A DNA stretch of 58,323 nt, from positions 1,062,214 through 1,120,536 of the forward strand of contig CABFPE010000183.1 in the NCBI GenBank assembly GCA_900660155.1. The letters run 5' to 3'. Numbering within the stretch: position 1 is the stretch's first letter; the number at the start of each line of letters is the position of its first letter. A program made the position numbers and the translations under genes. The notes beneath the pieces were generated by a model. The model ran no database searches and was not told where the DNA came from. It saw only the letters and a list, made by a program, of their open reading frames with translations. Source of the DNA: Hofstenia miamia (lineage: Eukaryota > Xenacoelomorpha > Acoela > Hofsteniidae). Shown one piece after another: positions 1-10,913 of this stretch.

Positions 1-76
1 TATATATATATATATATATATATATTTATTTATATATGTATATATATTTATATATATGTATATATATATATATATA
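1..76. repeat. (TA)n microsatellite
   Basis: Alternating TA/TATA run with a few TTTA interruptions at the window edge. Simple sequence with no coding content. Confidence 0.95.
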
Positions 77-937
77 TGCTGGTAGGTATATTAATAACAG
101 TTTCAATTAAAAATAAATTCCTTCTAGAGTTTTAGAGGACATTTTTTATGTTCTATATAGCTTGGAGATATTAATTTTTGTCATTTTCGAGCCTTCCTTG
201 TCCACCGTACTTATATAATCAATTCAAAATTCAGGATTAATCGTGCTTTCTTTCCATGTTGACTCACTTTTACATAATTAAAGTCATTTAAATATGTGAT
301 ATTTTCATCTTGTAGACCCTCCAGTAGATCTAGTAATAGATCTTGCTTTGTCTATTTATATTTTCATTCTTAAAATAGTTTCAAATGTTAGTTTATCAAC
401 AATGTTGTACTGATGAATCATTGTGAAGAACAACTTGGTTATTTTCAAACCCTTACTTTTATGTGCGTAAGGATTTTCAAATAGTTGAAACAGACAATAT
501 GTTTATGACATTAAACTTCAATATTTCACTAATAAAGCAAAATCTGTATTCTGACATTGTTGAGTTGATGAAATGTTTTTAGGATCTGTAAGAAATTTTA
601 AAGAAATTGTATGAGAACACCTTACACATATTTTTACGTACTGGTAGTCAAATTAAAGGCTTCACTAGTATAAATATCTAACAAATATCAACAAAATTCG
701 TACTATTTGATTTGGATCTTCGTAAAACAAACGAGAGGTCCTTGTCTGTTAACATAATGATAGGATAAACGTTTAATTGCAAAGCACTGAACAGCAATTG
801 TGCTGAGGAAACCCATCGGGAAACAGCTACTAAAAATGGCAAAGCGAACAAAATCTAAAATATAGGGTTCAATATTACTTAGAAATATGATAAACACTAT
901 AAAATTTTGAATAAGAATCATAGATTATCTAGGAACT
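77..937. other. AT-rich DNA, no gene recognised
   Basis: No recognisable gene. A 72-codon minus-strand ORF at 703-921 is hydrophobic, with one plausible membrane segment followed by a basic, aromatic stretch. It has no similarity I can name and could be chance or a small exon. Confidence 0.5.
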
Positions 938-1389
938 AGGTTAAACAACAGATACATTTTTCAGGATCCTAACCAAGATAACTAGTGATTGAAGTGTTCT
1001 TAAATTTTCTATAGTTTGTTCTGCATCTATACAGGGTGAATAGAAAGTCCTTGGACCATTTTTAATTTTAAAATTAAATATTGTTAAAATCACTTTTTCT
1101 CTTTCGATTAAAGTAGCATTCAGTCTAACTATTGATCAGCTTTTCACTTTCCAACAAGATGGAGCACTTATTTTGACCTCAACATATTTTGAGAATTGTC
1201 ACAAGCAGTTAGCCATAGCCAGTCATATTTACTTGATAAAAATTATCATGAAAAATGATGTGGGGTCATACGCTGACCCCAATTACCATTAGAAGGTTAA
1301 ACAACAGATACATTTTTCAGGATTCCAACCAAGGTAACTAGTGTTCAAAGTGTTCTTAAATTTTCTATAGTTTGTTCTGCATCTATACA
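938..1389. repeat. 96-bp direct repeat flanking a 260-bp insert
   Basis: Positions 938-1033 and 1294-1389 are near-identical direct copies (both start AGGTTAAACAACAGATACAT) differing at a few bases. The insert begins CAGGGTGAATAGAAAGTCC, which resembles the terminal consensus of some mariner-like elements. The arrangement could be an insertion with local duplication or two copies of an unknown repeat. No coding sequence is visible. Confidence 0.7.
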
Positions 1390-2313
1390 CGCTACACGTT
1401 CGTCCCATAACTACGAATAAACAATTAAAACACAGAGCGCCTTCCCAGTAAACATAGAACTGTTATAACGAAGTCTTTTTTGTGGTGTATTGGCATTGAA
1501 TTGTTTGAGTGGCGTTTATAGTGCGGATTAGTGGCGGTGTATAATTCCGTCTAGCAAAAAATATTTAAAAATAGGAATAATTTTAGTATTATGAAAATTT
1601 GAAGATAAATTTTTGAAAAAATGCATTTTTATTAATAGTTTGTCGTTTTATTGTGAAAAGACGTTGTTCTGTAATGTCGTTTTAGTGCCGTTATTATGCC
1701 GTTCAGCGACATCGTTACGACAGTTCAATGATTGTTTACTGGGTTACGTGGGCGGAATATGCAGCAACAGTGAGCAAGCGAATATATGTGCGTACTGAGA
1801 AATGAGCGTTTGTGACGAGAATTGCGCCCTCACGCGGAATCGCTAATTGGCCATTGTATGGCTTGTTAATTAAAGAACGCTTTACTAGCAATCCACCTTT
1901 TTTTACATTTAGGAACTATTCACATAAGCTAAAATTATTTTTTAAGAGATAATTCGAAAAAATATCAATAAGCTTGGCTGTCTATAATTAACACTGTTTA
2001 GCCATTTACAGGCCAGAATACATTAGAGTTAATCCGTATTAAAAATGGGAGGGTATATCAATATTCGACGCCTGAAAATAAAATTAATGTACTTTCACGA
2101 ATAGTCTGGAAGCACACTTAAAAATATGTTGAAAATGCAATCACTGCAAAATCAAAATTCAAAATCAAAATATCCTGTTTTTGAGAATACTAAAAATGCT
2201 CCTAATCCTATTGTCCTCGCCATTTGGGATCTGACACCGGTTAAACAGTTGTCAAAAGTACAAAATTTCGAACGTTGCTGAACCATCCATATATTTTAGA
2301 AAATACATTTAAT
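1390..2313. other. no gene recognised
   Basis: Unassigned AT-rich DNA. A 61-codon plus-strand ORF at 1613-1798 is cysteine-containing but looks like chance. No repeat structure is obvious. Confidence 0.5.
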
Positions 2314-2706
2314 TTAGAAGCGATAAGCATTGAATGTTTCGAATAATGCCTTTAAAGTTTGGCGTAGAAAGGTAGTTAGAGTAGCAGAGTAGCATACAGG
2401 GGGTTTCCCTCTGACGACCGGTTCATTTGAAAATGATGGATGCTTATTCTTGTTCCACTGCGCAATAGTCCTAGCAACAGTATTTGTTGAGAAGCCTAGC
2501 GCTTCAGCTACACGCTTCCGTACTGGTCTTTGACATCCTGCCCTTCCTTCATGCTTTTCTTTAATGAAATACTGATGGACTCGCACAATTAGAATTTTTT
2601 CAGCAGGGGAGAGCTCATGTTTGACAAACGGTATCTCGTCCATTATTGTCAACTGATAAAATCCAAAGATAGCATCGGAATAGCCTTCAATTGACCAATC
2701 TGACAA
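2314..2706 (-). pseudogene. HTH-containing transposase-like N-terminal fragment
   Basis: This 130-aa ORF has a central region (about residues 32-80) that reads like a DNA-binding N-terminus of the IS630/Tc1 type: an amphipathic helix (LSPAEKILIVRVHQYF), a basic stretch, then a helix-turn-helix-like VAEALGFSTNTVARTIAQW, followed by basic, proline-rich residues. No DDE catalytic domain follows, so it is a fragment or one exon. The terminal inverted repeats of a parent element were not found next to it. Alternatives are a host HTH protein exon or another transposon superfamily. Function is inferred from the helix-turn-helix pattern only. Confidence 0.4.
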
Positions 2707-2823
2707 TGGTTAAAAAAAACTCATACGAAAACTATAAAAGAAATATTCGGTTTCGATTGACGGTTCAGTTTTGCGTGTCCGATCCCATTTGGCAATGAAT
2801 TGCATTTTTGGTGCCTTTTAAAG

Positions 2824-3512
2824 CAGGGATCCAACGTGATTAATCGTCAACGCGATTAATCGAGATTAATCGGATGTATTAATCTATCGTGCTGGTCTTG
2901 TAGATTAGATTAATCGTAAACAGCGTGCTCTATTAATCTAGATTAGTCCAATTAAGTTGATGCTTATGCATTCAGTTACGTGATGTCATTTTCGGTTTGA
3001 TCTTATGCTTATCTATGGGCACTATTCTTGTGTCATATGGTTTACAAAGAAAACCTTAACACCTGACCTAGAAGAGCGTGATTATTATAGGCATCTAACA
3101 TACTTAGGAAGCGTCGGATGTCGCCTAATTCTATATATAAGGATTCTCGATTTTATCACGCCGACGTCTAATCAGGTTGAGAGACTGTTCAGCAAAGCTG
3201 GTTATGCTCTATCTGATTAAACAAAATCGTTTATTACTCCTCAACTTAGAGATCCAAATATTTTTTTACGCTAACAAGCACATGTGGAGTAAAATGATTT
3301 CAGGAAATAATCTCAAATAACAATAATAGTTGATATTTTCTATTTTGAATATCTTTCAATTGATATATTGTATTTTGAATATTTTTAATCAGAAGTAGAT
3401 TAATCGACGATTAATCGCGATTATTAATCGCGTGGCAGCAGCGATTACGATTAATCTATCGCCAAATTTTTTTTTCATACGATTAATCGCGATTAAAATC
3501 TAACGATCCCTG
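2824..3512 (+). mobile_element. internally deleted hAT element with perfect 8-bp target duplication
   Basis: The element starts CAGGGATC and ends GATCCCTG, the CAG...CTG ends typical of hAT. It is flanked on both sides by the identical 8-bp sequence TTTTAAAG (2816-2823 and 3513-3520). Both subterminal regions hold at least four copies of ATTAATCG, likely transposase-binding repeats. The interior keeps only a fragment of the transposase C-terminus. At 689 bp it is far shorter than an autonomous hAT. The intact target duplication indicates a fairly recent or well-preserved insertion. Confidence 0.9.
3005..3220 (+). pseudogene. hAT transposase C-terminal dimerisation fragment
   Basis: This 71-aa ORF lies inside the hAT element. 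Residues about 52-71 read TPTSNQVERLFSKAGYALSD, the signature of the hAT C-terminal dimerisation region (consensus S-x-x-x-E-R-x-F-S-x-x-G). The BED finger, RNase H-like catalytic core and most of the helical insertion are absent. The fragment cannot be an active transposase; the element would depend on an enzyme supplied elsewhere. The ATG is simply the first in the open frame. Confidence 0.75.
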
Positions 3513-3612
3513 TTTTAAAGATAATATGCATTTCTAATTTATAAACCAAAAATGTGAATCTTACCTTAATCCAAATCAAATAGTATCCTATATATGGCAA
3601 AATCCAATCTGA

Positions 3613-4059
3613 TTAACCGTATTTATAAAAATTATGAAAACATACCGCTTGGCATAACACGAATATAGTCAACCAAACTAACACCTTTACTAATTTTTGT
3701 GCATTTGACGAATCAAAATTGGTCGTGGTAACCATACGAACTACACATCTGGGACTTGCTGAATATACAAGCAGGGAAAATAGTTGAACGGTCAGAAACA
3801 TAATTGATAAAATATCGGTGTAAAAGAAACAGTGAGATAATAAATTACAAGGTGCTTGCTTGTTGCATTTCATTTTATACTGAATGCTTGTGAGATGAAC
3901 AGTTACAAGGGCAATGAAAGACAAAACATTAAAAATCAGCAGCAAAACATGAAGAGTTAAAGCACAACACACTCTATTTTGTTGTTTCTTGTATAATTGA
4001 CAGTGAAGCTGAAATACCAGTAGCAGACAAATAGCAGGCGGTTGAATCCATGTGCAGAT
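3613..4059 (-). CDS. possible terminal exon of a multi-pass membrane protein
   Basis: On the minus strand an open frame of 148 codons runs from a splice-acceptor-like TTACTTTAG (exon base 4059) to a TAA at 3613-3615. It encodes several hydrophobic stretches: PAICLLLVFQL, a basic loop YKKQQNR, TLHVLLLIFNVLSFIALVTV, DILSIMFLTVQLFSLLVYSA and LVKVLVWLTIFVLCQAVCFH. Spacing with short basic loops is like the C-terminal half of a 7TM receptor. No family motif is recognised. There is no in-frame ATG before the membrane segments, so it would need an upstream exon; the ORF at 13133-13549 on the same strand is a candidate. It may equally be an orphan exon or a decayed gene. Confidence 0.35.
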   Translation of the reverse strand: MCTWIQPPAICLLLVFQLHCQLYKKQQNRVCCALTLHVLLLIFNVLSFIALVTVHLTSIQYKMKCNKQAPCNLLSHCFFYTDILSIMFLTVQLFSLLVYSASPRCVVRMVTTTNFDSSNAQKLVKVLVWLTIFVLCQAVCFHNFYKYG

Positions 4060-4126
4060 CTAAAGTAACTTACTAAGCAATGAAACTTTAATAAAATGGC
4101 TATCATTTTTGCCATTAGAGTATATA

Positions 4127-4726
4127 CAGTCTGTTCCATAAGTCCCTACGTTTCAAATTACTACTGCACTTAATCAATAATACAAAAAGACATTATCATT
4201 AATATAATCAATACATCTATATTTAACAAACAAAAACTAACAGATGAGATCGTTCATAGATTCCTCTACGTCGCAACACAGCAATGAAGTCATTTTTCAG
4301 CAAGTCAATGTATCGTTGGCTGCCCATTCGACCCTCAATAAAGAATGGACCAATCAAATATTCTTTTGCCATAGGAGCCCAGACCATGAAGTTTGGTGTG
4401 TGTTGCACAACCGGATCCCAAAATTGTGGATTTTCATTGCTCCAAAAGACCACATTATGCGCTCTGGCAGATGAATAAATGGCACATTCTTCAGAGAAGA
4501 AAAGCCAGTCACTCAGGCTTGGCGAGCGGTATGCATTAATGATTTCTTGGCAGCAATTCACTCGATTGACATGATCATCAGGACTGAGAAATTGCACATT
4601 TGTTGGCTTCCATGGCTTCAGAAACAAATCCTGTCGCACTATTCTGATTGGATGAAATAATGTCTGTTTGTATTATTGCTTAAATGCAGTAGTAATTTGA
4701 AACGTAGGGACTTATGGAACAGACTG
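4127..4726 (-). mobile_element. internally deleted Tc1/mariner-like element
   Basis: The ends are inverted repeats starting CAGTCTGTTCCATAAGTCCC. The outer 42 bases of each end match perfectly and the match continues imperfectly to about 70 bp. Both ends are flanked by TA (4125-4126 and 4727-4728), the Tc1/mariner target duplication. The interior carries the middle of a transposase on the minus strand. At 600 bp the element is about half the usual 1.3 kb. Confidence 0.9.
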
Positions 4727-6444
4727 TACATTAAATTTAAATATTTCATAATATTATTAAATAAAAAATTTACATGTGATAATTAATGAGATTTGTCAAA
4801 CAGTAGTGAATACAGTAGTGAATGACTAGTCTTATTGTTATTTAACAAGTCAGATAATTTGGGTGTTTATTCTAATTATTAATTACTTACTGTACACATA
4901 TCTCATAAATATATGTACATGTACAGAATTATGCCTATAAATATGGCAATACACTCTTAGCGTAATGCGGGGAAAATAGGAACGAATTTTTTATTTCAGT
5001 GTTTTATTAGCCTTCTGGTTAATAGATTTGCTGAATCATGATGATTAAAATTATTTCCCGCCTCTTTGTTTGTTGGAAATCGTATTGCTTTCATTTTTAA
5101 GTGATTAATAAAGAGTTTATGGAAAATTTAAAGTCAGCCTAATGACAAAAATCGTTAAAATTTGGAGCGTATTAAAATATTTGTTAAGAGAAATTTCTTC
5201 TTTTTTGAGGCTTTACTACATTGCGATCTTCCTGATTTTATATTTTTTATTATGTTTTTTACTTCTGAAACTACTGCATTGCAAGAAGAGATTCAATCTT
5301 CTTTGCATTTTTATTTTTCAGTGCCTTNTACATCTATATTTAACAAACAAAAACTAACAGATGAGATCGTTCATAGATTCCTCTACGTCGCAACACAGCA
5401 ATGAAGTCATTTTTCAGCAAGTCAATGTATCGTTGGCTGCCCATTCGACCCTCAATAAAGAATGGACCAATCAAATATTCTTTTGCCATAGGAGCCCAGA
5501 CCATGAAGTTTGGTGTGTGTTGCACAACCGGATCCCAAAAATGTGGATTTTCATTGCTCCAAAAGACCACATTATGCGCTCTGGCAGATGAATAAATGGC
5601 ACATTCTTCAGAGAAGAAAAGCCAGTCACTCAGGCTTGGCGAGCGGTATGCATTAATGATTTCTTGGCAGCAATTCACTCGATTGACATGATCATCAGGA
5701 CTGAGAAATTGCACATTTGTTGGCTTCCATGGCTTCAGAAACAAATCCTGTCGCACTATTCTGATTGGATGAAATAATGTCTGTTTGTATTATTGCTTAA
5801 ATGCAGTAGTAATTTGAAACGTAGGGACTTATGGAACAGACTGTACATTAAATTTAAATATTTCATAATATTATTAAATAAAAAATTTACATGTGATAAT
5901 TAATGAGATTTGTCAAACAGTAGTGAATACAGTAGTGAATGACTAGTCTTATTGTTATTTAACAAGTCAGATAATTTGGGTGTTTATTCTAATTATTAAT
6001 TACTTACTGTACACATATCTCATAAATATATGTACATGTACAGAATTATGCCTATAAATATGGCAATACACTCTTAGCGTAATGCGGGGAAAATAGGAAC
6101 GAATTTTTTATTTCAGTGTTTTATTAGCCTTCTGGTTAATAGATTTGCTGAATCATGATGATTAAAATTATTTCCCGCCTCTTTGTTTGTTGGAAATCGT
6201 ATTGCTTTCATTTTTAAGTGATTAATAAAGAGTTTATGGAAAATTTAAAGTCAGCCTAATGACAAAAATCGTTAAAATTTGGAGCGTATTAAAATATTTG
6301 TTAAGAGAAATTTCTTCTTTTTTGAGGCTTTACTACATTGCGATCTTCCTGATTTTATATTTTTTATTATGTTTTTTACTTCTGAAACTACTGCATTGCA
6401 AGAAGAGATTCAATCTTCTTTGCATTTTTATTTTTCAGTGCCTT
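4212..6444. other. 1116-bp duplication joined by a single N (likely assembly artefact)
   Basis: Bases 4212-5327 and 5329-6444 are the same sequence (offset 1117); the one difference I saw is at 4419/5536. A lone N at 5328 joins them. The second copy starts within the mariner element and repeats its right end but not its left. This is what two overlapping contigs or haplotypes placed in series would look like. Confidence 0.85.
4223..4639 (-). pseudogene. Tc1/mariner transposase central fragment
   Basis: This 138-aa ORF has the Tc1-like order: SPDDHVNRVNCCQEI, then SDWLFFSEECAIYSS, NVVFWSNENPQFWD, NFMVWAPMAKEYLIGPFFIE and a helix YIDLLKNDFI. These match the first-aspartate region and the following strands of the DDE/D fold. 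The FSDE-type motif that carries a catalytic Asp reads FSEE here, so the acid is Glu. The N-terminal paired-type HTH and the last catalytic acid with its C-terminal region are missing. The fragment is therefore inactive by deletion regardless of the substitution. An assembly copy at 5340-5756 differs by one residue (Gln to His in NENP-Q/H-FWD). Confidence 0.8.
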
Positions 6445-7327
6445 TAAAATTAGATATAGAGATGGGGCAAAAGGAACGTGTGTTTTATATTCAAGCATGT
6501 AATAACCTGGGCAGTATTTTATTCATCTCTCAAGCCATAAATGGTGTTTTCCTTCTTTCCTTTATGTATTTTAAGCAAAATCAAAGGAACAGTGGGTTTT
6601 ATGTTCAGTTTGTAAGACATGGGTTCACAGTGATTGTTGCATATTTCCAAAAGGCATAAGGGAAGTGATCCAAGTTCAATACGTTAACAACACCGTTAAC
6701 AAATGGTGTATTACGTTAACATGACCGTAAACCAAATCGTTAACTTACACTCACAATAAATTCGCTAAAGCTGATGTTTACGTTAAAGGCTTGTTTTTTC
6801 CGCAAATGTTATTACAAATAACTTTGACACATTTAGATTCTGCACATTTCTTCAAATATATCTATGCAAATAAATTTATTAAGCGCATGCAGACATTTGA
6901 AGCTAGAATTGTTGTTTACGGTTGCGTTTTCACTTGTTAACGTATTGAATTTGGATCACTTCCTTAATAGTATGTGATTTATGTTAAGAAGTGATTTGTT
7001 TCTTATTTATAACTGTTAGATTCATAGCTACAATCAATATTTATAAAGAAACATGTAATTGTTGTTTTAGTTTCATTAAACTTTATTTTAACTTGTATTT
7101 TTTTGCCTCTTTTAATCCGTTCCTTCTTGCCCCGCATACTTGGAAACCTGAAAATTCTAACATTCTTACTTTAATATTTTGACAAAAATATACTTGAAAC
7201 AGGTCCATTTTTTTATGACGCATTACTAAATATTGTTTTAAGTAGCTAAAAAAATTTATCAAATGTTTTTTTTTAAAGTTTTTATTGACTAAAAAAGGTC
7301 TACGTGTTCCGTTTTGCCCCGCATTAC
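6079..7327. mobile_element. fold-back DNA element with GTAATGCGGGG ends
   Basis: An 11-bp perfect inverted repeat bounds the region: GTAATGCGGGG at 6079-6089 (also 4962-4972 in the duplicated copy) and CCCCGCATTAC at 7317-7327. A second inverted pair lies inside: GGGGCAAAAGGAAC at 6463-6476 against GTTCCGTTTTGCCCC at 7306-7320. ORFs inside are short and unrecognised. It is probably a non-autonomous transposon with a nested MITE; no target duplication was resolved. Confidence 0.55.
6659..6964. mobile_element. 306-bp MITE, TA target site, GTTAAC-rich
   Basis: Terminal inverted repeats of about 29 bp (AGGGAAGTGATCCAA inward, then TTCAATACGTTAAC) are flanked by TA at 6657-6658 and 6965-6966. The TTAACGTA/TACGTTAAC motif recurs several times inside both arms. 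The TA target fits a Tc1/mariner-mobilised MITE. It is nested in the larger fold-back element. Confidence 0.8.
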
Positions 7328-7779
7328 TCTATGTATTGAATTAAATAAAGAATGATAAATTACTTATACTTGCATATAGTCTTAGGAATATTTCGAACTG
7401 ACAGCACTGCAATACTTGAGGTCCGGACCACTTCCAACTGACCCCAACGGGGTGGGGACACATGGGATAATATGGGGATCCCGGTCAACCTTGTTGAGGG
7501 GGGGTGGGGTGGCGATGAAAATTCGCCCCTTGGGTTTCTTGGGAATTTTTAGGAGTAGTTCTATAAATTAAAATTAAAGAAACTATATTGCATTCCAAAC
7601 CCAAACGCGACGACGCAATATATATATTCATTATTTGTGATCATAGGCAATGACATTCACTTCAAAAATCAGAGCGTAATTATTACTATTATTACTGCTT
7701 CTTTATATCAGAAATACTTCATTTGCATCAAACTGCATTAATAAACGATATAAACTTGTCAACAATTATTTTTCCAAGT

Positions 7780-8135
7780 GGGGGATTGTCACTAAAATTT
7801 AAATTTAAATATTTTTAGTCAAAAATGCTTAATTTAGTTTAAATTCTTTAAAAATAATTCTACCATTAAAAACCATTTGTAAATTTTGTGGAAATTCACT
7901 CTCTTGATGTCACTATCTTTTATCTTCCCAGAAATTTTATTAATTTTTTGCTTGTGTTCATTTTAGAAATTAAAAGTTTTGTGATTAGTAACATCATCTG
8001 AAAATAAAGAGACAGTCAATTTCTGCAAAATTTAGCAAATATTTTTTAATGGCTGCTTTATTTTTAAAGAATTTTAACTAAGTTAAACAATTTTGGCTAA
8101 AAATAATTAAATTTAAATTTTAGTGCAAATCCCCC
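7780..8135. mobile_element. fold-back MITE, GGGGGATT family, copy 1
   Basis: The left end is GGGGGATTGTCACTAAAAT and the right end its near inverse, ending in CCCCC. The inner arms are also inverted: a GACAGT-containing block with TTTAGCAAATATTTTTTAAT on the right answers its inverse on the left. The whole 356 bp would fold into one long hairpin. The same family occurs at 39623-40101. No coding sequence. Confidence 0.8.
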
Positions 8136-8296
8136 ATTCTGAACTCCTAAAAGAGCAATCAGATTAGTCTTTTTACAGAATGAAGGGGAAAGTGAGTTGA
8201 AATGACTTTGTGGAATACATAAACTACTGTCAACCTCGCACTTCGTCCAAAGACAGTTATCCTCAATAAATTTTTTGTTACAAATTTTGGAATTGT

Positions 8297-8336
<40 letters not shown>

Positions 8337-9236
8337 TTATATATGAATTCTTAAATGTTTATACTAGTTAATTACCACTGTGACAGTCGATAGGTGCAAA
8401 TTTTACAGATAGATATCTAATGGATCATGTTTAGGCAATAGTTGTGATCATAGATTTTGCAAAATTTCAAATACTAGCAATTTATTTTTTTACTATTTGC
8501 ACAATTTGAAGTATTAACGAAAATATTATTCAACTGAAAATGACAACTAGGAGCTGACATTAAGTTTGTTGAATATTAAACAGCCTAATGATTTTTTAAG
8601 AAACTTTATGATCCTATAAAAAATTTTTAAACGCTTATAGCTCAAAAACTATTAAAGCTATGCTCAATCTGAAAGCACCATATCATAGAAGAGAATCTCC
8701 TTTTTTTCGTTTTAAATCTGTGATCCGGCTCTGTCCCATCAAGGCATGCCGTGCGCAATGTTATAGGTCACGTCTTACATATCAAGAAACAGTCAAAGTT
8801 CCTTGTTATTTCCATGGGCTCAAAATCTTATAAATACGTGAACAACAGGTAAGGAGAGAATTTAAATCTGTTTAAAAAATTCGAAATTTTCAAAGAAAAC
8901 TTGTTAATCTTTTTAACAACGTTAGGCACAACAATACATTTTAATGAGAAATTTTCAACATTCTGATATACGTAGCAATTGCATAATTTTCGATTTTCAT
9001 GAATTCAATTATATTTACGAATGAATGATGCCTTGACATTCGCCACTAGAGGGATACAAAATTTAGTGACAATCTTTTGTAATGTAAAAGTATAAGTGCG
9101 GTGAAGCGTGAAAATAGATTCTACAATATTCTACTACCTTAAATAAAGATTTAAGCTGTTTCTTTAGAAAATCCCTGAATGTTTTGTAGTTTATTGTAGA
9201 AGGAAGTGCATATTAAGTTGAATAGTACATTGTAGC
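8136..9236. other. no gene recognised; (AT)n at about 8299-8331
   Basis: AT-rich unassigned DNA with one AT microsatellite. No coding frame or inverted-repeat structure stands out. Confidence 0.5.
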
Positions 9237-9611
9237 TTAAAATTGTAAGGCTACAATTCTTTGGCATTGTGCTGACCGAATATGTGAGCCTTGGACAGAT
9301 CGCTTAATTTGCAACAGTGTTATGTCATTAACTGGGCCTCCCTTTAGTAGTTCATGTATAAAGAGCTCATTCTCTGCTGAAAATATCCTACTCTCAATGA
9401 GCGAGCAGCCGACAAGCTTCCCACATGCTCGTCGCTCCACATGGTGTTCCATACTCAACACCGCGTCTAGGTTCGACAGCATCGCATATAGTCTCCATAA
9501 ATGCCTGACGGACGCCCGGTGTCCAACAAATATCCAAATTCGTGATCCTAAGAATACAACAACAGTGTCGCGTTTTGCCGAAAGTACTGCAGTGAAACTA
9601 ATGTAGTCCAA
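9237..9611. other. overlapping unassigned ORFs on both strands
   Basis: A 124-codon minus ORF and a 94-codon plus ORF overlap almost completely. This stretch is noticeably more GC-rich than its surroundings, and the plus strand remains codon-like to about 9790. Neither product resembles a family I know. It may be a remnant of a transposon gene or an inserted cDNA fragment; I cannot tell which strand is real. Confidence 0.25.
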
Positions 9612-10206
9612 GTGCAGCTGTCAATCTCCCTCAAGCATAACCACAACACAACATATGACCTCGTATAAGAAGCAGGCTCAAGAACTAGAAAAGAACAACA
9701 AACTCACTGAAGTTCTGGCAGCTCATGACAAGTTCAAGTTGATTACTGAAGTTGATAGGTCACTAAACAAAGCTGTTCTGGTGTTCTCGGTGAAGTGACC
9801 ATTGTGTTTGATGGATTGTAGTTCAACTCTAAGCCGATAATCTGGGTAGACATCCCAGTGTACTATAGTCTGTGTAACTCAATGCTGTGTAGTGTGTGAC
9901 CAACATGATCTCTCTTGACCACAAGTTCAACTCTTCAATCAAACCCAAATAGAAAGCATTGTCGGATAACCAATGGTCAATTAATGGTATCAATGGCCAA
10001 TAATGGCCATTCATTTGCCAACCATAACTAATAAAAGAAAAAGTTTTAAAAATCTTAATATTCGACAATTATACAGACAAATTATTATTGATTTGGGTAA
10101 ATATATATTGTTGCGTAAGCCGTGGATTGAAAAGGTTTTTAATAACTACAAAACGTTTTAATATGATAAAGGTTTAAAGAATGATCGAGTTGAAGAAAAT
10201 TATCAA
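9612..10206. other. no gene recognised
   Basis: Unassigned sequence. The minus ORF at 9829-10068 has no recognised features. Confidence 0.4.
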
Positions 10207-10211
10207 GGGCC

Positions 10212-10649
10212 GGGCATGTTGATACTAGCTGAGTTAATTGGAAATATTTGCGTGGTATTTGGAGAGTCGAGAAAAAATGGACGCTAAGGTGAAAAATGGG
10301 TACAATGCACACAATGTCTGTTATTATTCCATGTAAAAAGTGGTAACGACTGTAATTTTTATTTTTTTCACACTTGTGAAAAACTATCTAATAGACTTTG
10401 TGTTTTTGTTCACTTGTTCTATAGCACAACTGCTTAATTTCTTCATTAAATTAATAAATTTTGATCAATTAATTAACTTTTTTGTTACCAATTGTGATAA
10501 GGTATTTACAAAGTATCAACTTGTCCCGTACTGGGGGCAGGTTGATACTTTTGGGTAAAACAATTAATCGAACTGTAACGCCAAATGACGATAACTGCTG
10601 CTCAGTAATTATTGGACCTCAAAAAAGAAAATTGGTATCAACTTGCCCC
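10212..10649. mobile_element. fold-back element with GTATCAAC repeats
   Basis: GGGCATGTTGATAC (10212-10225) is inverted as GTATCAACTTGCCC (10635-10648). A central hairpin at 10513-10548 is made of the same two motifs in inverse order (GTATCAACTTGTCCC and GGGGGCAGGTTGATAC). The pattern suggests one MITE end duplicated or a second copy nested within. No coding content. Confidence 0.6.
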
Positions 10650-10913
10650 GTCTCCTCTACATAGACACACAATTTATTATTTCATTTCTTCTCACAGCTT
10701 CATGCTGATATGCCTTTCAGCTGGGGGAAGTTACTCACTGCCCCTAGTGCTCCTACAACTACCGGGACTACTTCAACCTTCTTTAACTTCCACAGCCTTT
10801 CTGTCTCCTCTGCCAACTCCCTGTACTTGTCTTACTTCTCTTTCTCCTTGCTTTCTACATTCCTGTCTTTTGGTTACTGTTCCTAATCTTTTCTCTTTGT
10901 CTGTGCCAACTTC

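Noticed and set aside
2824..3512. CRISPR-like array from clustered ATTAATCG
   Set aside because: Short irregular motif spacing and hAT ends with a TSD explain it; eukaryotic context.
5340..5756. Second mariner transposase gene
   Set aside because: Part of the N-joined duplicated block; counted as an assembly or haplotype copy.
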